From: an uncultured Methylophilaceae bacterium
GTDB taxonomy: Bacteria > Pseudomonadota > Gammaproteobacteria > Burkholderiales > Methylophilaceae
Reading direction: 5' to 3'
Assembly (NCBI GenBank): GCA_903899965.1
Contig: CAIULB010000024.1
Coordinates: forward strand, 1-48,747
Length of the DNA stretch: 48,747 nucleotides
In this document: positions 8,601-17,798 of the stretch, piece after piece
Numbering within the stretch: the first letter of the stretch is position 1
Layout: every line of letters starts with the position of its first letter
Program-made: the position numbers and the translations under genes
Notes under the pieces: model-generated
Seen by the model: the letters and a program-made list of their open reading frames with translations, nothing else
What the model was told of the DNA's origin: nothing
The model's database searches: none

Positions 8601-11105
8601 TTATCGTTTTGCTGGCGCGACATTCCAAATGTTTTTAGCGTACTCACCAATGGTGCGGTCGCTAGAGAATTTACCCACACGTGCCACATTCAAGATAGCT
8701 CGGCGTGACCATTCTTCTTGATCTTGATAAAGCGCACCCACCGCATCTTGGGTAGCAATATAGTTCGCGTAGTCTGCGAGCAATAAATAGTGGTCGCCCT
8801 TATGCAATAAATTATCAAAAATCGCTTGATAACGGTCTGGCTCTTCAACACTAAAGAATCCATTTGCAATCATATCCAGCACTTCTTTAAGCTCTGCATT
8901 GCTATTGTAGTAATCCCAAGGATTGTAACCCGCAGCTTTGGTTTTCGACACTTCATCAGTCGTTAAGCCAAAAATAAAGATATTCTCATCGCCCACTTCT
9001 TCTTTAATCTCAACGTTGGCACCATCCAATGTACCAATGGTCAACGCACCATTTAGCGCCATTTTCATGTTGCCTGTGCCAGAAGCCTCTGTACCTGCTG
9101 TTGAAATTTGTTCAGACAAGTCACTGCCAGGGAATAGCAATTCCGCCGCTGAAACTTCATAGTTAGGATAGAACACCACTTTAAGCTTGTCACCCACCGC
9201 AGGGTCATCATTGATAATAGTCGCCACATCGTTAATGAGACGAATAATTTGCTTCGCCATCCAATAGCCAGGCGCCGCTTTACCGCCAAAAATCACAGTG
9301 CGTGGCGTGATATTTTTGGCTTGGCCTGAGCGAATGCGGTTATACAAAGTAATCACATGCAAGACATTGAGTAATTGGCGTTTGTATTCGTGAATCCGCT
9401 TAATCTGAACATCAAACAAGCTATTAGGATTAAGTTTTACACCAGTTAAATCTTCAATTCGGTTTGCTAAACGCACTTTGTTCGCAAACTTCACTTCACG
9501 AAAAGCTTTTCTAAATGCTTTATCTTCAGCAAGCGGCGTGATGAGGTTTAGCTTATCCAAATCACGTTGGAAGCCAGTGCCAATAGCCTTAGTCAACAAA
9601 GCTGTTAAATCAGGGTTACATTGATTGAGCCAGCGACGTGGCGTAATGCCGTTGGTCACATTCACAAATTTAGTTGGATAGATACGGTTAAAGTCAGCGA
9701 ATAGTGTGGTTTTAAGTAGCTCGCTATGCAGTGCCGCAACCCCATTGACAGTATGACTACCGACTACAGCCAAATGTGCCATACGAACGCGGCGACCATG
9801 CGACTCATCAATAATAGAAACGCGTGTTAATAAATCAGTATCACCAGGGAAATGGTGGTTCACCATCGCCAAAAACTCGTGGTTAATGCGATAGATGATT
9901 TGTAGATGGCGAGGCAAGAGGCGACTAAATAAATCAACCGCCCATGTTTCCAAAGCCTCTGGCATTAGCGTGTGGTTCGTGTATGCAAATACCTTACCCA
10001 CTAAGTTCCAAGCAAAATCCCAATCAAGCTGATGTACATCGACTAATTGATACATCATCTCCGCCACTGCAATAGCAGGATGCGTGTCGTTCAACTGAAT
10101 TGCAATTTTGTCAGAGAGTTTTTTCCAATCTTTATGCTTGAGCAAGAAACGATGCAAAATGTCTTGGATAGAGGCTGAAACAAAGAAATATTGTTGTTTC
10201 AAACGTAGCTCACGGCCAGATGCAGAAGCATCATTTGGATAAAGCACTTTTGAAATGCTTTCTGTTACGTTGCGGCTTTCCACTGCACGCTCGTAATTGC
10301 CTTCGTTAAACTGACGCAAATCAAATTCTTTAGCGGCTTTAGCAGACCACAAGCGTAAATTATTGACGGTTTGCGTGTCATAGCCAGGGATAGGCACATC
10401 GTATGCCATTGCAACCACATGTTCAGCATCCACCCAATGATGCTCAATCCCTTTTTCAGTTTCAAACTCGACCACATTACCAAAAAACTGCACCGTATAA
10501 GTGCTTTCGGGACGTTGGAACTCCCAAACATTGCCATATCGTAACCAGTTATCAGGATTCTCGATTTGCTGGCCTTGATTAATAGATTGCTTAAACATCC
10601 CGTATTCATAGCGAATACCATAACCTGTGCCAGGGATATCCATGGTTGCCATCGAATCTAAGAAACATGCAGCTAAGCGCCCCAAACCGCCATTACCCAA
10701 AGCAGCATCTGGCTCCATCTCCACCACATTTTCCATCTTATGGCCTAATGCATTCAAACCTGCACGCACTTCAGGCTCAACGCCCAAATTCAGTGCAGCA
10801 TTAGACAGCATGCGGCCAATCAAAAACTCGAGTGATAGATAGTAAATACGTTTCGGGTCTTGCTCAGCATAGGCCTCAACCGTCTTCACCCAGCGATCAA
10901 TCACATGGTCACGAACGGTATAGGCTGTGGTTGAATACCAATCACGCGGCGTTGCCACCTCATCCGTTTTAAAAATCGAATACACCAAATGGTTTTGCAA
11001 AGCTTGTTTAGCAGGCGTTTTTACAGTAGTGACACTAGATACTTCGCTTTTTGCCTTGGTAGCACGTGCTTTTTTAGGGGTAGATGGAGTTTTTTGAGCG
11101 GTCAT
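8601..11105 (-). CDS. glgP: Glycogen/alpha-glucan phosphorylase
   Basis: This 834-residue GT35 enzyme releases glucose-1-phosphate from alpha-1,4-glucans. It has the full family architecture, including YYLSLEFLIGRML, the DAALGNGGLGRLAACFLDS substrate region, and the pyridoxal-phosphate site EASGTGNMKMALNGAL, where Lys is at about residue 681. The body matches the usual length, but the first 45 or so residues are a Lys/Ala/Thr-rich extension (TPKKARATKAKS) that is probably disordered. No other glycogen genes lie in the window. A perfect 12-bp inverted repeat sits 33 bases upstream of the start and may be a regulatory element or 5' UTR hairpin. Confidence 0.97.
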   Translation of the reverse strand: MTAQKTPSTPKKARATKAKSEVSSVTTVKTPAKQALQNHLVYSIFKTDEVATPRDWYSTTAYTVRDHVIDRWVKTVEAYAEQDPKRIYYLSLEFLIGRMLSNAALNLGVEPEVRAGLNALGHKMENVVEMEPDAALGNGGLGRLAACFLDSMATMDIPGTGYGIRYEYGMFKQSINQGQQIENPDNWLRYGNVWEFQRPESTYTVQFFGNVVEFETEKGIEHHWVDAEHVVAMAYDVPIPGYDTQTVNNLRLWSAKAAKEFDLRQFNEGNYERAVESRNVTESISKVLYPNDASASGRELRLKQQYFFVSASIQDILHRFLLKHKDWKKLSDKIAIQLNDTHPAIAVAEMMYQLVDVHQLDWDFAWNLVGKVFAYTNHTLMPEALETWAVDLFSRLLPRHLQIIYRINHEFLAMVNHHFPGDTDLLTRVSIIDESHGRRVRMAHLAVVGSHTVNGVAALHSELLKTTLFADFNRIYPTKFVNVTNGITPRRWLNQCNPDLTALLTKAIGTGFQRDLDKLNLITPLAEDKAFRKAFREVKFANKVRLANRIEDLTGVKLNPNSLFDVQIKRIHEYKRQLLNVLHVITLYNRIRSGQAKNITPRTVIFGGKAAPGYWMAKQIIRLINDVATIINDDPAVGDKLKVVFYPNYEVSAAELLFPGSDLSEQISTAGTEASGTGNMKMALNGALTIGTLDGANVEIKEEVGDENIFIFGLTTDEVSKTKAAGYNPWDYYNSNAELKEVLDMIANGFFSVEEPDRYQAIFDNLLHKGDHYLLLADYANYIATQDAVGALYQDQEEWSRRAILNVARVGKFSSDRTIGEYAKNIWNVAPAKR

Positions 11106-11137
11106 CGTTTAATTCTTTATGTGAGATTGCATTCATC

Positions 11138-11168
11138 AAATTGCAACATGGATTCAATGTTGCAATTT
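11138..11168. promoter_or_regulatory. Perfect 12-bp inverted repeat upstream of glgP
   Basis: The arms AAATTGCAACAT and ATGTTGCAATTT flank a 7-base spacer (GGATTCA). The distance to the glgP start codon is 32 bases, so the repeat would lie in the leader or at the promoter. There is no good T-tract on the minus strand, which argues against a simple terminator for that strand. An operator for a dimeric regulator or a leader hairpin is possible. Confidence 0.55.
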
Positions 11169-11227
11169 TACCCTAGCAAAAAGCAAGCCTGAGCGAAGTT
11201 TAGATTTATTTTTTTACTTTAGTGACG

Positions 11228-11263
11228 ATAAAAAAACCCTCGTGGCATATTCACCAAGAGGGC
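11228..11263 (-). terminator. Rho-independent terminator downstream of htpG
   Basis: Read on the minus strand, a CCCTC...GAGGG stem is followed directly by a seven-T tract. It lies just beyond the htpG stop at 11292, in the correct orientation. The plus-strand side has only a short T run, so it acts mainly for the minus strand. Confidence 0.8.
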
Positions 11264-11291
11264 CTTTTAGATTTGCCTAGGTTTGCGTGGA

Positions 11292-13181
11292 TTAGCTAAT
11301 TAACAAGCTATTCATACGTTTTACAAAGCTTGCAGGGTCATTGAGTTGACCGCCCTCTGCCAACAATGCTTGGTCGAACAAAAGATGGGTTAAATCATTA
11401 AATTTTGCATCATCTTTTTCAGCCTTCAAACGCTCAATCAAACCGTGCGTTGGATTAATTTCTAGCGTTGGTTTGCTTTCAGGTGTTTTTTGGCCAGCCG
11501 CTTTAAGCATACGCTCCAAGTTGCCTGACAAATCATTTTGACCTGCGACCAAGCAAGCTGGCGAATCAGTTAAGCGGTGCGTTACGCGCACTTCTTTCAC
11601 TTGCTCACCCAGAGTTGCTTTGACTTTCTCAATCTAGTCTTTTGCATCATCTTCCACTTGTTTATTGGCTTCTTTTTCAGCTTCGTCTTCTAGCTTGCCT
11701 AAGTCCAAATCGCCTTTAGCGATTGATTGCAATTTCTTACCATCAAATTCAGTTAATCCGCCTAACATCCATTCATCCACACGGTCTGAAAGTAGTAATA
11801 CTTCGATGCCTTTCTTACGGAAAATTTCCAAATGTGGGCTATGTTGCGCTGCAGCAAAGCTATCTGCCGTAATGTAATAAATTGCTTCTTGGCCATCCTT
11901 CATACGAGCAATGTAGTCTTTAAAGCCAACCACTTGCGCTTCCGTATCCAAATGGGTTGATGCAAAGCGAAGCAAGCCTGCAATTTTCTCTTTATTCGCA
12001 AAGTCTTCGCCAGGACCTTCTTTTAACACACGGCCGAACTCACCCCAGAACGCTTGATATTGTTCTGACTTATTTTCAGCGAAGTCTTCTAGCAAGCCCA
12101 GTACCTTCTTCACAGAAGCAGCTTTAATCGCATCAATATCTTTAGAGTGCTGCAAGATTTCACGCGAAACATTAAGCGGCAAATCAGCCGAATCAATTAC
12201 GCCGCGTACAAAGCGCAGGTATTGTGGCATCAATTTTTCAGCGTCTTCCAAGATAAACACACGCTTCACATAAAGCTTAATGCCATGACTGCGCTCACGG
12301 TCATACAAATCAAACGGAGCCTTGCTTGGCACATACAGCAAAGAGATGTATTCCTGATTGCCCTCTACGCGGTTATGACTCCAAGTCAGAGGATTTTCAA
12401 AGTCATGAGAAACGTGTTTATAAAACTCTTGATACTCTTCTTCAGTGATATCGTTTTTAGCGCGTGCCCACAATGCAGAAGCTTTATTCACCGTTTCTTC
12501 TTCATCCATTGGCACTTGCTCGCCATCTTTCCATTCCGATTTTTTCATCACAATCGGTAAGGTGATGTGGTCTGAGTATTTACGGATGATGGATTTTAGT
12601 TTCCAGTCATTTAAGAATTCATCTTCGCCATCGCGCAAATGCAAGACGATTTCAGTACCGCGTGTTTTCTTGTCCGCAGGCTCTAAGGTAAAATCACCCT
12701 CACCTGCTGACTCCCATTTCACCGCTTCTGTTTCGCCAGCACGAAGGGTAGTTAAACTCACCTTATCAGCGATGATGAAAGCTGAATAGAAACCCACACC
12801 AAACTGACCAATCAAATTAGCATCTTTGGCTTGGTCGCCAGTAAGCGAATTAAAGAACTCTTTAGTGCCTGATTTGGCAATCGTACCGATATTTTCAATC
12901 ACCTCGGTACGGCTCATGCCAATGCCGTTATCCGTGATTATTAGTGTGCGTGCTGCTTTATCAAACGCAATACTAATTTTTAAATCACTATCGCCGCCGT
13001 AAAGGGTGTTGTCTGAAAGCGCAGAAAATCTTAACTTATCTGAAGCATCGGATGCATTAGAAATTAACTCACGCAAAACAATTTCTTTGTTGCTGTATAG
13101 AGAGTGAATCATCAGCTGAAGTAGCTGTTTTACTTCGGCTTGGAAACCTAAAGTTTCTTTTTGAGATGATGACTTCGCCAT
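11292..13181 (-). pseudogene. htpG: htpG (Hsp90 chaperone) interrupted by an in-frame TAG
   Basis: The full 630-codon frame encodes a typical bacterial Hsp90. Codon 516 is TAG (11634-11636). The upstream part (11634-13181) holds the GHKL ATPase domain ([26 protein letters not shown]) and the middle domain. The downstream part, in the same frame, holds the C-terminal dimerisation domain ([12 protein letters not shown]) down to the stop at 11292. No bases are lost; a single substitution, for example from TTG (Leu), explains it. Without the C-terminal domain Hsp90 does not dimerise normally, so function is likely impaired, unless this is a sequencing error or the stop is read through. A sigma-32 promoter is preserved upstream and a terminator downstream. 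Confidence 0.9.
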
Positions 13182-13225
13182 ATTTAAAGCTCCTAAATTA
13201 CGAGTAAAAAAACGATAATTTTTAA

Positions 13226-13251
13226 ATGGGGATAGTCACGCTTATTTCAAG
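13226..13251 (-). promoter_or_regulatory. Sigma-32 (heat-shock) promoter of htpG
   Basis: On the minus strand the sequence has CTTGAAA (13245-13251), a 13-base spacer and CCCCAT (13226-13231). Both hexamer regions match the RpoH consensus exactly with legitimate spacing. The position, 45 bases before the htpG start codon, is right for a leader. Confidence 0.9.
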
Positions 13252-13353
13252 AGCTAATTTCAATGGTTCCTTTGAGGATATGAATTGACCTGCATCAATA
13301 TCCAATAGAAACATAGGACTATGATGAAAATGTTGTTTATTGGAGATATTACG

Positions 13354-13476
13354 ATGTTAAAAGTGCTGTTTCACACCCTACCCGGCCAACTTAGCGTGCT
13401 TTGCTTAGTGTTGATTTTTATTATCATGGGCTATTTGTGGACTTATTTTTACAAAAAGAGTCAAGAGAAATATTAA
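13354..13476 (+). CDS. Small DUF3149-type membrane protein (40 aa)
   Basis: This 40-residue protein begins MLKVLFHTLPGQLSVLCLV, has one hydrophobic helix and ends in the basic/polar tail YFYKKSQEKY. The short N-terminal amphipathic part plus single helix resembles the DUF3149 family of tiny proteobacterial inner-membrane proteins of unknown role. A GGAG ribosome-binding site lies 8 bases before the chosen ATG (13354); the in-frame ATG at 13321 lacks one. It is divergent from htpG and sits alone. Confidence 0.7.
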   Translation: MLKVLFHTLPGQLSVLCLVLIFIIMGYLWTYFYKKSQEKY

Positions 13477-13494
13477 AGTAAAGCTAAAAAATAG

Positions 13495-14292
13495 TTACCT
13501 AACAATATGATTTAAAACGATTGATGAAGCGGCCATACCAAAGGGTGCAGTGACACAAACTGATGAGCCATATCCTGCACAATTTAAACCTGTGACCGCA
13601 GCATCAACTTCACAACCTGCTTTAATATCTGAGCTAGGTTGCAGAACTTGCTCGTCTGAATAAAGCGCCGTGATACCAAAATTAACTGCACTCTTTTTGT
13701 GGCTAGTTGGCGCTTTAGGAAAGCCGTGTTCACGGCGGAGTTGATTACGCACCTTTGCGAGCAATCTATCGCCCACCACTTGTGACAAATCACCTTGCTT
13801 GATTTTGGTAGGGTCTAGCCTACCACCTGCCCCGCCAACAGTGACGAGAGGAATGTTACTTTTCTTGCAATAAGCGACAATCGCTACTTTGGCTTTAGCG
13901 TCATCGATGGCATCTAGCACCATATCAAAGCCGTCATTTAGCATTTGAGCCACATTTTCTGGCGTCACAAAATCTTCAATCTCTTTAACGACACAAGCGG
14001 GATTAATCGCTTTAATACGCTGTGCCATGGCGGTGACTTTGGCCATACCAAAAGCGCCATCAATTGCGTGTAGTTGGCGGTTTACATTAGATTCAGCAAT
14101 GTTATCTAAATCAATCAAGGTAATATACCCAACAGCACTTCGCGCTAGGGCTTCAACCGCCCAAGAGCCTACACCGCCTATACCAATTACGCAGACGCTA
14201 GCCCTCTGTAGCTTCGCCAAACCTTCCTGTCCGTATAAACGGCGAACGCCGCTAAAGCGACGCTCATAATCTGGTGAATCTATCTCAAGCAT
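13495..14292 (-). CDS. tcdA: tRNA threonylcarbamoyladenosine dehydratase (TcdA/CsdL)
   Basis: This 265-residue E1-like ThiF-family enzyme catalyses the ATP-dependent dehydration of t6A37 to cyclic t6A in tRNAs. The Rossmann motif VIGIGGVGSWAVEALARS is near the N terminus, followed by DLDNIAESNVNRQ and the adenylation region VLDAIDDAKAK. The frame is open further upstream, but the added residues would overlap acpS. The start at 14292 gives MLEIDSPDYERRFSGVRRLYG, the normal TcdA N terminus, 10 bases after the acpS stop. It is the last gene of the lepA-to-acpS run. Confidence 0.9.
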   Translation of the reverse strand: MLEIDSPDYERRFSGVRRLYGQEGLAKLQRASVCVIGIGGVGSWAVEALARSAVGYITLIDLDNIAESNVNRQLHAIDGAFGMAKVTAMAQRIKAINPACVVKEIEDFVTPENVAQMLNDGFDMVLDAIDDAKAKVAIVAYCKKSNIPLVTVGGAGGRLDPTKIKQGDLSQVVGDRLLAKVRNQLRREHGFPKAPTSHKKSAVNFGITALYSDEQVLQPSSDIKAGCEVDAAVTGLNCAGYGSSVCVTAPFGMAASSIVLNHIVR

Positions 14293-14302
14293 ATTTACTT
14301 TA

Positions 14303-14683
14303 TCAAGACTTTTCGAGAACGACAAATGCTGTTGCAAATGCCTTTTCATCTGAAATAGAAAGATGTGCAAACTGTATGTTTTTTGCTTCCAAGCAAGCTT
14401 GCAATTCAAGCGCCAAATCAAATACTGGCTTTCCTAAATCGTCATGGCCTACGCCAATATTCTCAAAAGTAGCCGGCTTGCGTATGCCCGTTCCGAGTGC
14501 TTTTGCAAAAGCTTCTTTTGCAGCAAAGCGTTTAGCCAAGAAGCGCGCTTTGGTATTGGATAATTGAAACTCTTGCATCTCGCGTTCACTCAACACCCGC
14601 ATGGCAAAATTATCACCAAAGCGGTCCAGCGAATCTTGAATTCGAGCCACTTCAACCAAATCTGTACCAATGCCGTAAATCAT
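14303..14683 (-). CDS. acpS: Holo-[acyl-carrier-protein] synthase AcpS
   Basis: This 126-residue enzyme transfers 4'-phosphopantetheine from CoA to apo-ACP for fatty acid synthesis. The two signature motifs are present: GIGTDLVEVARI at the N terminus (Mg-binding Asp) and RFAAKEAFAKALGTG (Glu and Lys). Length is normal. It follows pdxJ after 3 bases, an arrangement widely conserved in proteobacteria. Confidence 0.96.
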   Translation of the reverse strand: MIYGIGTDLVEVARIQDSLDRFGDNFAMRVLSEREMQEFQLSNTKARFLAKRFAAKEAFAKALGTGIRKPATFENIGVGHDDLGKPVFDLALELQACLEAKNIQFAHLSISDEKAFATAFVVLEKS

Positions 14684-14686
14684 GTC

Positions 14687-15421
14687 TTAGCGAGCCGCCT
14701 CAATCATCAGCGCTTTCATTTCACGCACGGCATATTCCCAACCCACAAACACGGCATGCGCCACAATCGCGTGACCAATATTAAGCTCCTCAATGCCTTG
14801 AATAGACGCAATTTGATGCACATTGTGGATATTCAAACCATGCCCAGCATTGACGGCCAAGCCTAAAGACAAAGCATGTGCTGTCGCTTCTTGAATACGT
14901 GCCAACTCTTTAGATTGCTCAGCGCCTTCGCTATCCGCAAATTTACCTGTATGAATTTCAATGACAGGCGCGCCTGCCGCTTTAGCTGCGTTGATTTGCG
15001 CTATATCTGGCGCGATAAATAATGAAACCCTTATACCTGCCTCCGCCAGCGTTTTACAAACCGCTTTAACCCTCGCCAAATTACCCGCCACTTCAAGACC
15101 GCCCTCCGTGGTCCGCTCTTCACGACGCTCTGGTACTAAGCAAACATCTTGGGGTTTGACTTTTAAAGCGATGCCCACCATCTCATCAGTTACCGCCATC
15201 TCAAAATTCATTTTTGTTTGTAGCAATGGGCGAAGCGCATAAACATCTGCATCTTGAATATGTCGTCTATCCTCCCGCAAGTGAATAGTAATACTATCAG
15301 CGCCCGCTTCTTCGGCGCGTAAAGCTGCTTGCACAATGCTTGGGTACTGAGTTCCACGAGCTTGACGCAACGTCGCCACATGGTCGATATTTACGCCTAA
15401 TTTGATGTTAGATGCCATCAT
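14687..15421 (-). CDS. pdxJ: Pyridoxine 5'-phosphate synthase PdxJ
   Basis: This 244-residue TIM-barrel enzyme condenses 1-deoxyxylulose-5-phosphate with 3-amino-2-oxopropyl phosphate to form pyridoxine phosphate. Motifs visible are [19 protein letters not shown] (N terminus with catalytic His), HLREDRRHI, and [11 protein letters not shown]. The start overlaps the end of recO by 4 bases (ATGA if the first ATG is used), supporting co-translation. Confidence 0.97.
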   Translation of the reverse strand: MMASNIKLGVNIDHVATLRQARGTQYPSIVQAALRAEEAGADSITIHLREDRRHIQDADVYALRPLLQTKMNFEMAVTDEMVGIALKVKPQDVCLVPERREERTTEGGLEVAGNLARVKAVCKTLAEAGIRVSLFIAPDIAQINAAKAAGAPVIEIHTGKFADSEGAEQSKELARIQEATAHALSLGLAVNAGHGLNIHNVHQIASIQGIEELNIGHAIVAHAVFVGWEYAVREMKALMIEAAR

Positions 15422-16149
15422 AAATCCTGTAGATCGATTAAAAGTTGTCTAGTATGCAGTGGCTTGTCACCCAAATAATGCGCTAACAAAAGCCGCATTA
15501 ATTGCTTACTTTGCTGCTGTGTTTGTAGGTCAGCATAGTCATCTTGCGCCATGTCTAGCAATGTTTTGCCAGATAATTGTACGCCATTTTCTTGATAGTC
15601 ATGTTTTGATGAAACAGGTCCAACTTCTGGCAGGTAATAATACTGAGCTTCAGCAGTTACCGCCTCATCACGAATATTGTGCGTCAAAGGCACGGCGTAA
15701 CCCAAGGATTGTAATAAAAGCAGCTCAAAGCGGCGCAAAATATTGGCTGAATCATCGGGCGCTAGCGAAAGTAATTTCAACGTTTGCGTGTATTCATCAA
15801 ACAAGGCTTCGTGCGCATCTTCACGTGGCAACAAACGTAGCAATAGCTCATTCAAGTAAAACCCGCACATCAATGCCTCGCCTTGAAGCATTAACAAGCC
15901 CGCATACCACTCAAGGGAATGTAGTGTTTTAAGCTCTAACTTGCCCGACCATGCGCCAAGCAATGGCTGAAAGGACTGCAACATACCTCTCATAGCAGAA
16001 CGCGGCCTTCTTGCGCCCTTTGCTACCGCCGATACCCGACCAAAATCACGGGTAAATAGCTCAACAACCAAGCTAGTCTCTTTAAATGGATAAGTGTGCA
16101 GAACGTAAACTGGCTGATTGTCCTGACGAGATATACTGCTAACAGCCAT
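15418..16149 (-). CDS. recO: DNA repair protein RecO
   Basis: This 243-residue protein is the RecFOR pathway mediator that loads RecA on SSB-coated DNA. The N-terminal OB-fold segment ([20 protein letters not shown], then [14 protein letters not shown]) and the helical C-terminal domain starting near the [20 protein letters not shown] motif match RecO. It starts 9 bases after the era stop in the usual era-recO-pdxJ order. Confidence 0.95.
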   Translation of the reverse strand: MAVSSISRQDNQPVYVLHTYPFKETSLVVELFTRDFGRVSAVAKGARRPRSAMRGMLQSFQPLLGAWSGKLELKTLHSLEWYAGLLMLQGEALMCGFYLNELLLRLLPREDAHEALFDEYTQTLKLLSLAPDDSANILRRFELLLLQSLGYAVPLTHNIRDEAVTAEAQYYYLPEVGPVSSKHDYQENGVQLSGKTLLDMAQDDYADLQTQQQSKQLMRLLLAHYLGDKPLHTRQLLIDLQDL

Positions 16150-16158
16150 GTGAGTTGC

Positions 16159-17049
16159 CTAATAACCTAGACTCTTAAGCGCCCGCTCATCATCCGCCCA
16201 ACCGCCCTTTACTTTCACCCAGGTTTCCAGCCAAACTTTACCGTCAAACAGCTTTTCCATATCCTGACGTGCTTCGGTTGAAATCTTCTTTAGCTTCTCA
16301 CCACCCTTGCCAATTAGCATAGGTTTTTGGCTTTCTTTATCCACAATAAATGCGGCATGGATGCGGCGCAAATTACCTTCCATTTCAAACTTCTCAATTT
16401 CAACGGTAATGCCGTAGGGCACTTCTTCGCCAAGAAAGCGAAAAGCTTTTTCGCGGAGCAATTCAGCCGCTAGGAAACGCTCGTTTTTATCGGTGATTTC
16501 ATCTTCACCATAAATCGCATCTTGTTCAGGCAAGTATTCACGTACAGCGCTTAATAACTCATCTAAATACAAGCTCTTTTTAGCGCTCACAGGTACGATA
16601 GCTGCGAAAGGAAATAACAAATCAAAGTCTTGAATTAGCGGCAACAAATTACCTTTGTCACCCATCAAGTCTGCTTTATTCACGACTAGCAAGACTGGCT
16701 TATCTTTTGGCAATAAATTCAATACGATCTTATCGGCATCACCAAGATGCATAGGCTCAATCACGAAGAGCACAACATCGACTTCATTTAGCACTTGGGT
16801 CACAGTTTTATTCAGCGTTTTATTCAATGCATTAATGTGCTTTTGCTGAAAGCCCGGCGTATCAACAAACAAGAATTGCGTATCTTCGGTGGTGTGAATA
16901 CCAAGCAAACGATGACGCGTTGTTTGCGCTTTGCGTGAAGTGATACTGAGCTTCATTCCCATGATATGGTTGAGCAAGGTTGATTTACCAACGTTAGGAC
17001 GGCCAACAATTGCAACGGTGCCACAACGGAATGGGATTTTTTGAGTCAT
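16159..17049 (-). CDS. era: GTPase Era
   Basis: This 296-residue GTPase binds the 3' end of 16S rRNA and aids 30S maturation. The G motifs are in order: GRPNVGKSTLLN (G1), TTRHR (G2), DTPGF (G3), NKAD (G4) and SAK (G5), followed by a C-terminal KH domain containing MLIGKGGEKLKKIS. Length is normal. It is downstream of rnc by about 50 bases, and the two commonly act together in rRNA processing. Confidence 0.97.
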   Translation of the reverse strand: MTQKIPFRCGTVAIVGRPNVGKSTLLNHIMGMKLSITSRKAQTTRHRLLGIHTTEDTQFLFVDTPGFQQKHINALNKTLNKTVTQVLNEVDVVLFVIEPMHLGDADKIVLNLLPKDKPVLLVVNKADLMGDKGNLLPLIQDFDLLFPFAAIVPVSAKKSLYLDELLSAVREYLPEQDAIYGEDEITDKNERFLAAELLREKAFRFLGEEVPYGITVEIEKFEMEGNLRRIHAAFIVDKESQKPMLIGKGGEKLKKISTEARQDMEKLFDGKVWLETWVKVKGGWADDERALKSLGY

Positions 17050-17102
17050 ATTTATGCTTTCACTATACTTTCGACTTCACACTTTTGCTTTTAAGCAAAT
17101 GT

Positions 17103-17780
17103 TTAGGCTGTTATTTGTTGATAGACAAGCTTGGCTGCTTCTTGCTCAGCATTACGGCGGCTTGAGCCCTCACCTTGTGCGGTTATATTGAATTTTGCAA
17201 CTTTGCATTCGACACGAAAAGTTTGGCAGTGTGCCTCACCTTCAATCGCCAACACTTCATAGCTAGGCACGTCAATTTTTTTAGATTGGAGGTATTCTTG
17301 CAATAGAGATTTCGGATCTTTGCCAATGGATTTTGGATCTATTTTTTCGATTAAAGGCGTAAATAATTTAATTACAACCATCTCAGCAGCATCAAAGCCA
17401 GCATCGAGAAAAACCGCACCAATAATTGCTTCCAAGGCATCTGCCAGCACTGAGGGTCGACGCCATCCACCACTTTTCAGTTCACCCTCACCTAAGCGTA
17501 AAGCCTCGCCAATGTTAAGCGTCAATGCTAACTCACCGAGCGTTGGCTCTTTAACTAAATGGGCACGTAAACGACTTAAATCACCCTCATCCAACTTAGG
17601 AAAAGTAAGATAGAGCTGACTTGCGATGATGAAATTCAGCACCCCATCACCCAAAAACTCTAACCGTTCATTATTAATATTACCAAAACTGCGATGCGTC
17701 AGGGCTTGTGTTAATAAGGCTTCATTATGAAAATTATAGCCAATTAAGCGCTGGAGTCCGAAGGTGGTTTGATTATTCAT
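17103..17780 (-). CDS. rnc: Ribonuclease III
   Basis: This 225-residue double-strand-specific RNase processes rRNA and mRNA. The family signature ERLEFLGDGVLNFIIA (about 38-53) carries the metal-binding Glu and Asp, and ADALEAIIGAVFLDAGF provides the second acidic cluster. The C-terminal dsRNA-binding domain ends with GEGSSRRNAEQEAAKLVY. Length is normal. It lies 18 bases after lepB on the same strand. Confidence 0.97.
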   Translation of the reverse strand: MNNQTTFGLQRLIGYNFHNEALLTQALTHRSFGNINNERLEFLGDGVLNFIIASQLYLTFPKLDEGDLSRLRAHLVKEPTLGELALTLNIGEALRLGEGELKSGGWRRPSVLADALEAIIGAVFLDAGFDAAEMVVIKLFTPLIEKIDPKSIGKDPKSLLQEYLQSKKIDVPSYEVLAIEGEAHCQTFRVECKVAKFNITAQGEGSSRRNAEQEAAKLVYQQITA

Positions 17781-17798
17781 AATGAGGTAAGGATCAGA

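Noticed and set aside
10265-10621. 118-codon minus-strand frame in glgP
   Set aside because: It is an alternate frame of the well-conserved glgP coding sequence.
11634-11636. TAG in htpG as a recoded (pyrrolysine) codon
   Set aside because: No pyl genes or tRNA are visible, the bacterial group is not known to use pyrrolysine, and the site is in a linker rather than an active site. A point mutation or sequence error is simpler.
12147-12560. 137-codon plus-strand frame inside htpG
   Set aside because: It is antisense to the conserved middle domain of HtpG, and its composition is that of a complementary-strand shadow.
15459-15932. 157-codon plus-strand frame inside recO
   Set aside because: It is fully antisense to recO with no recognisable motifs.
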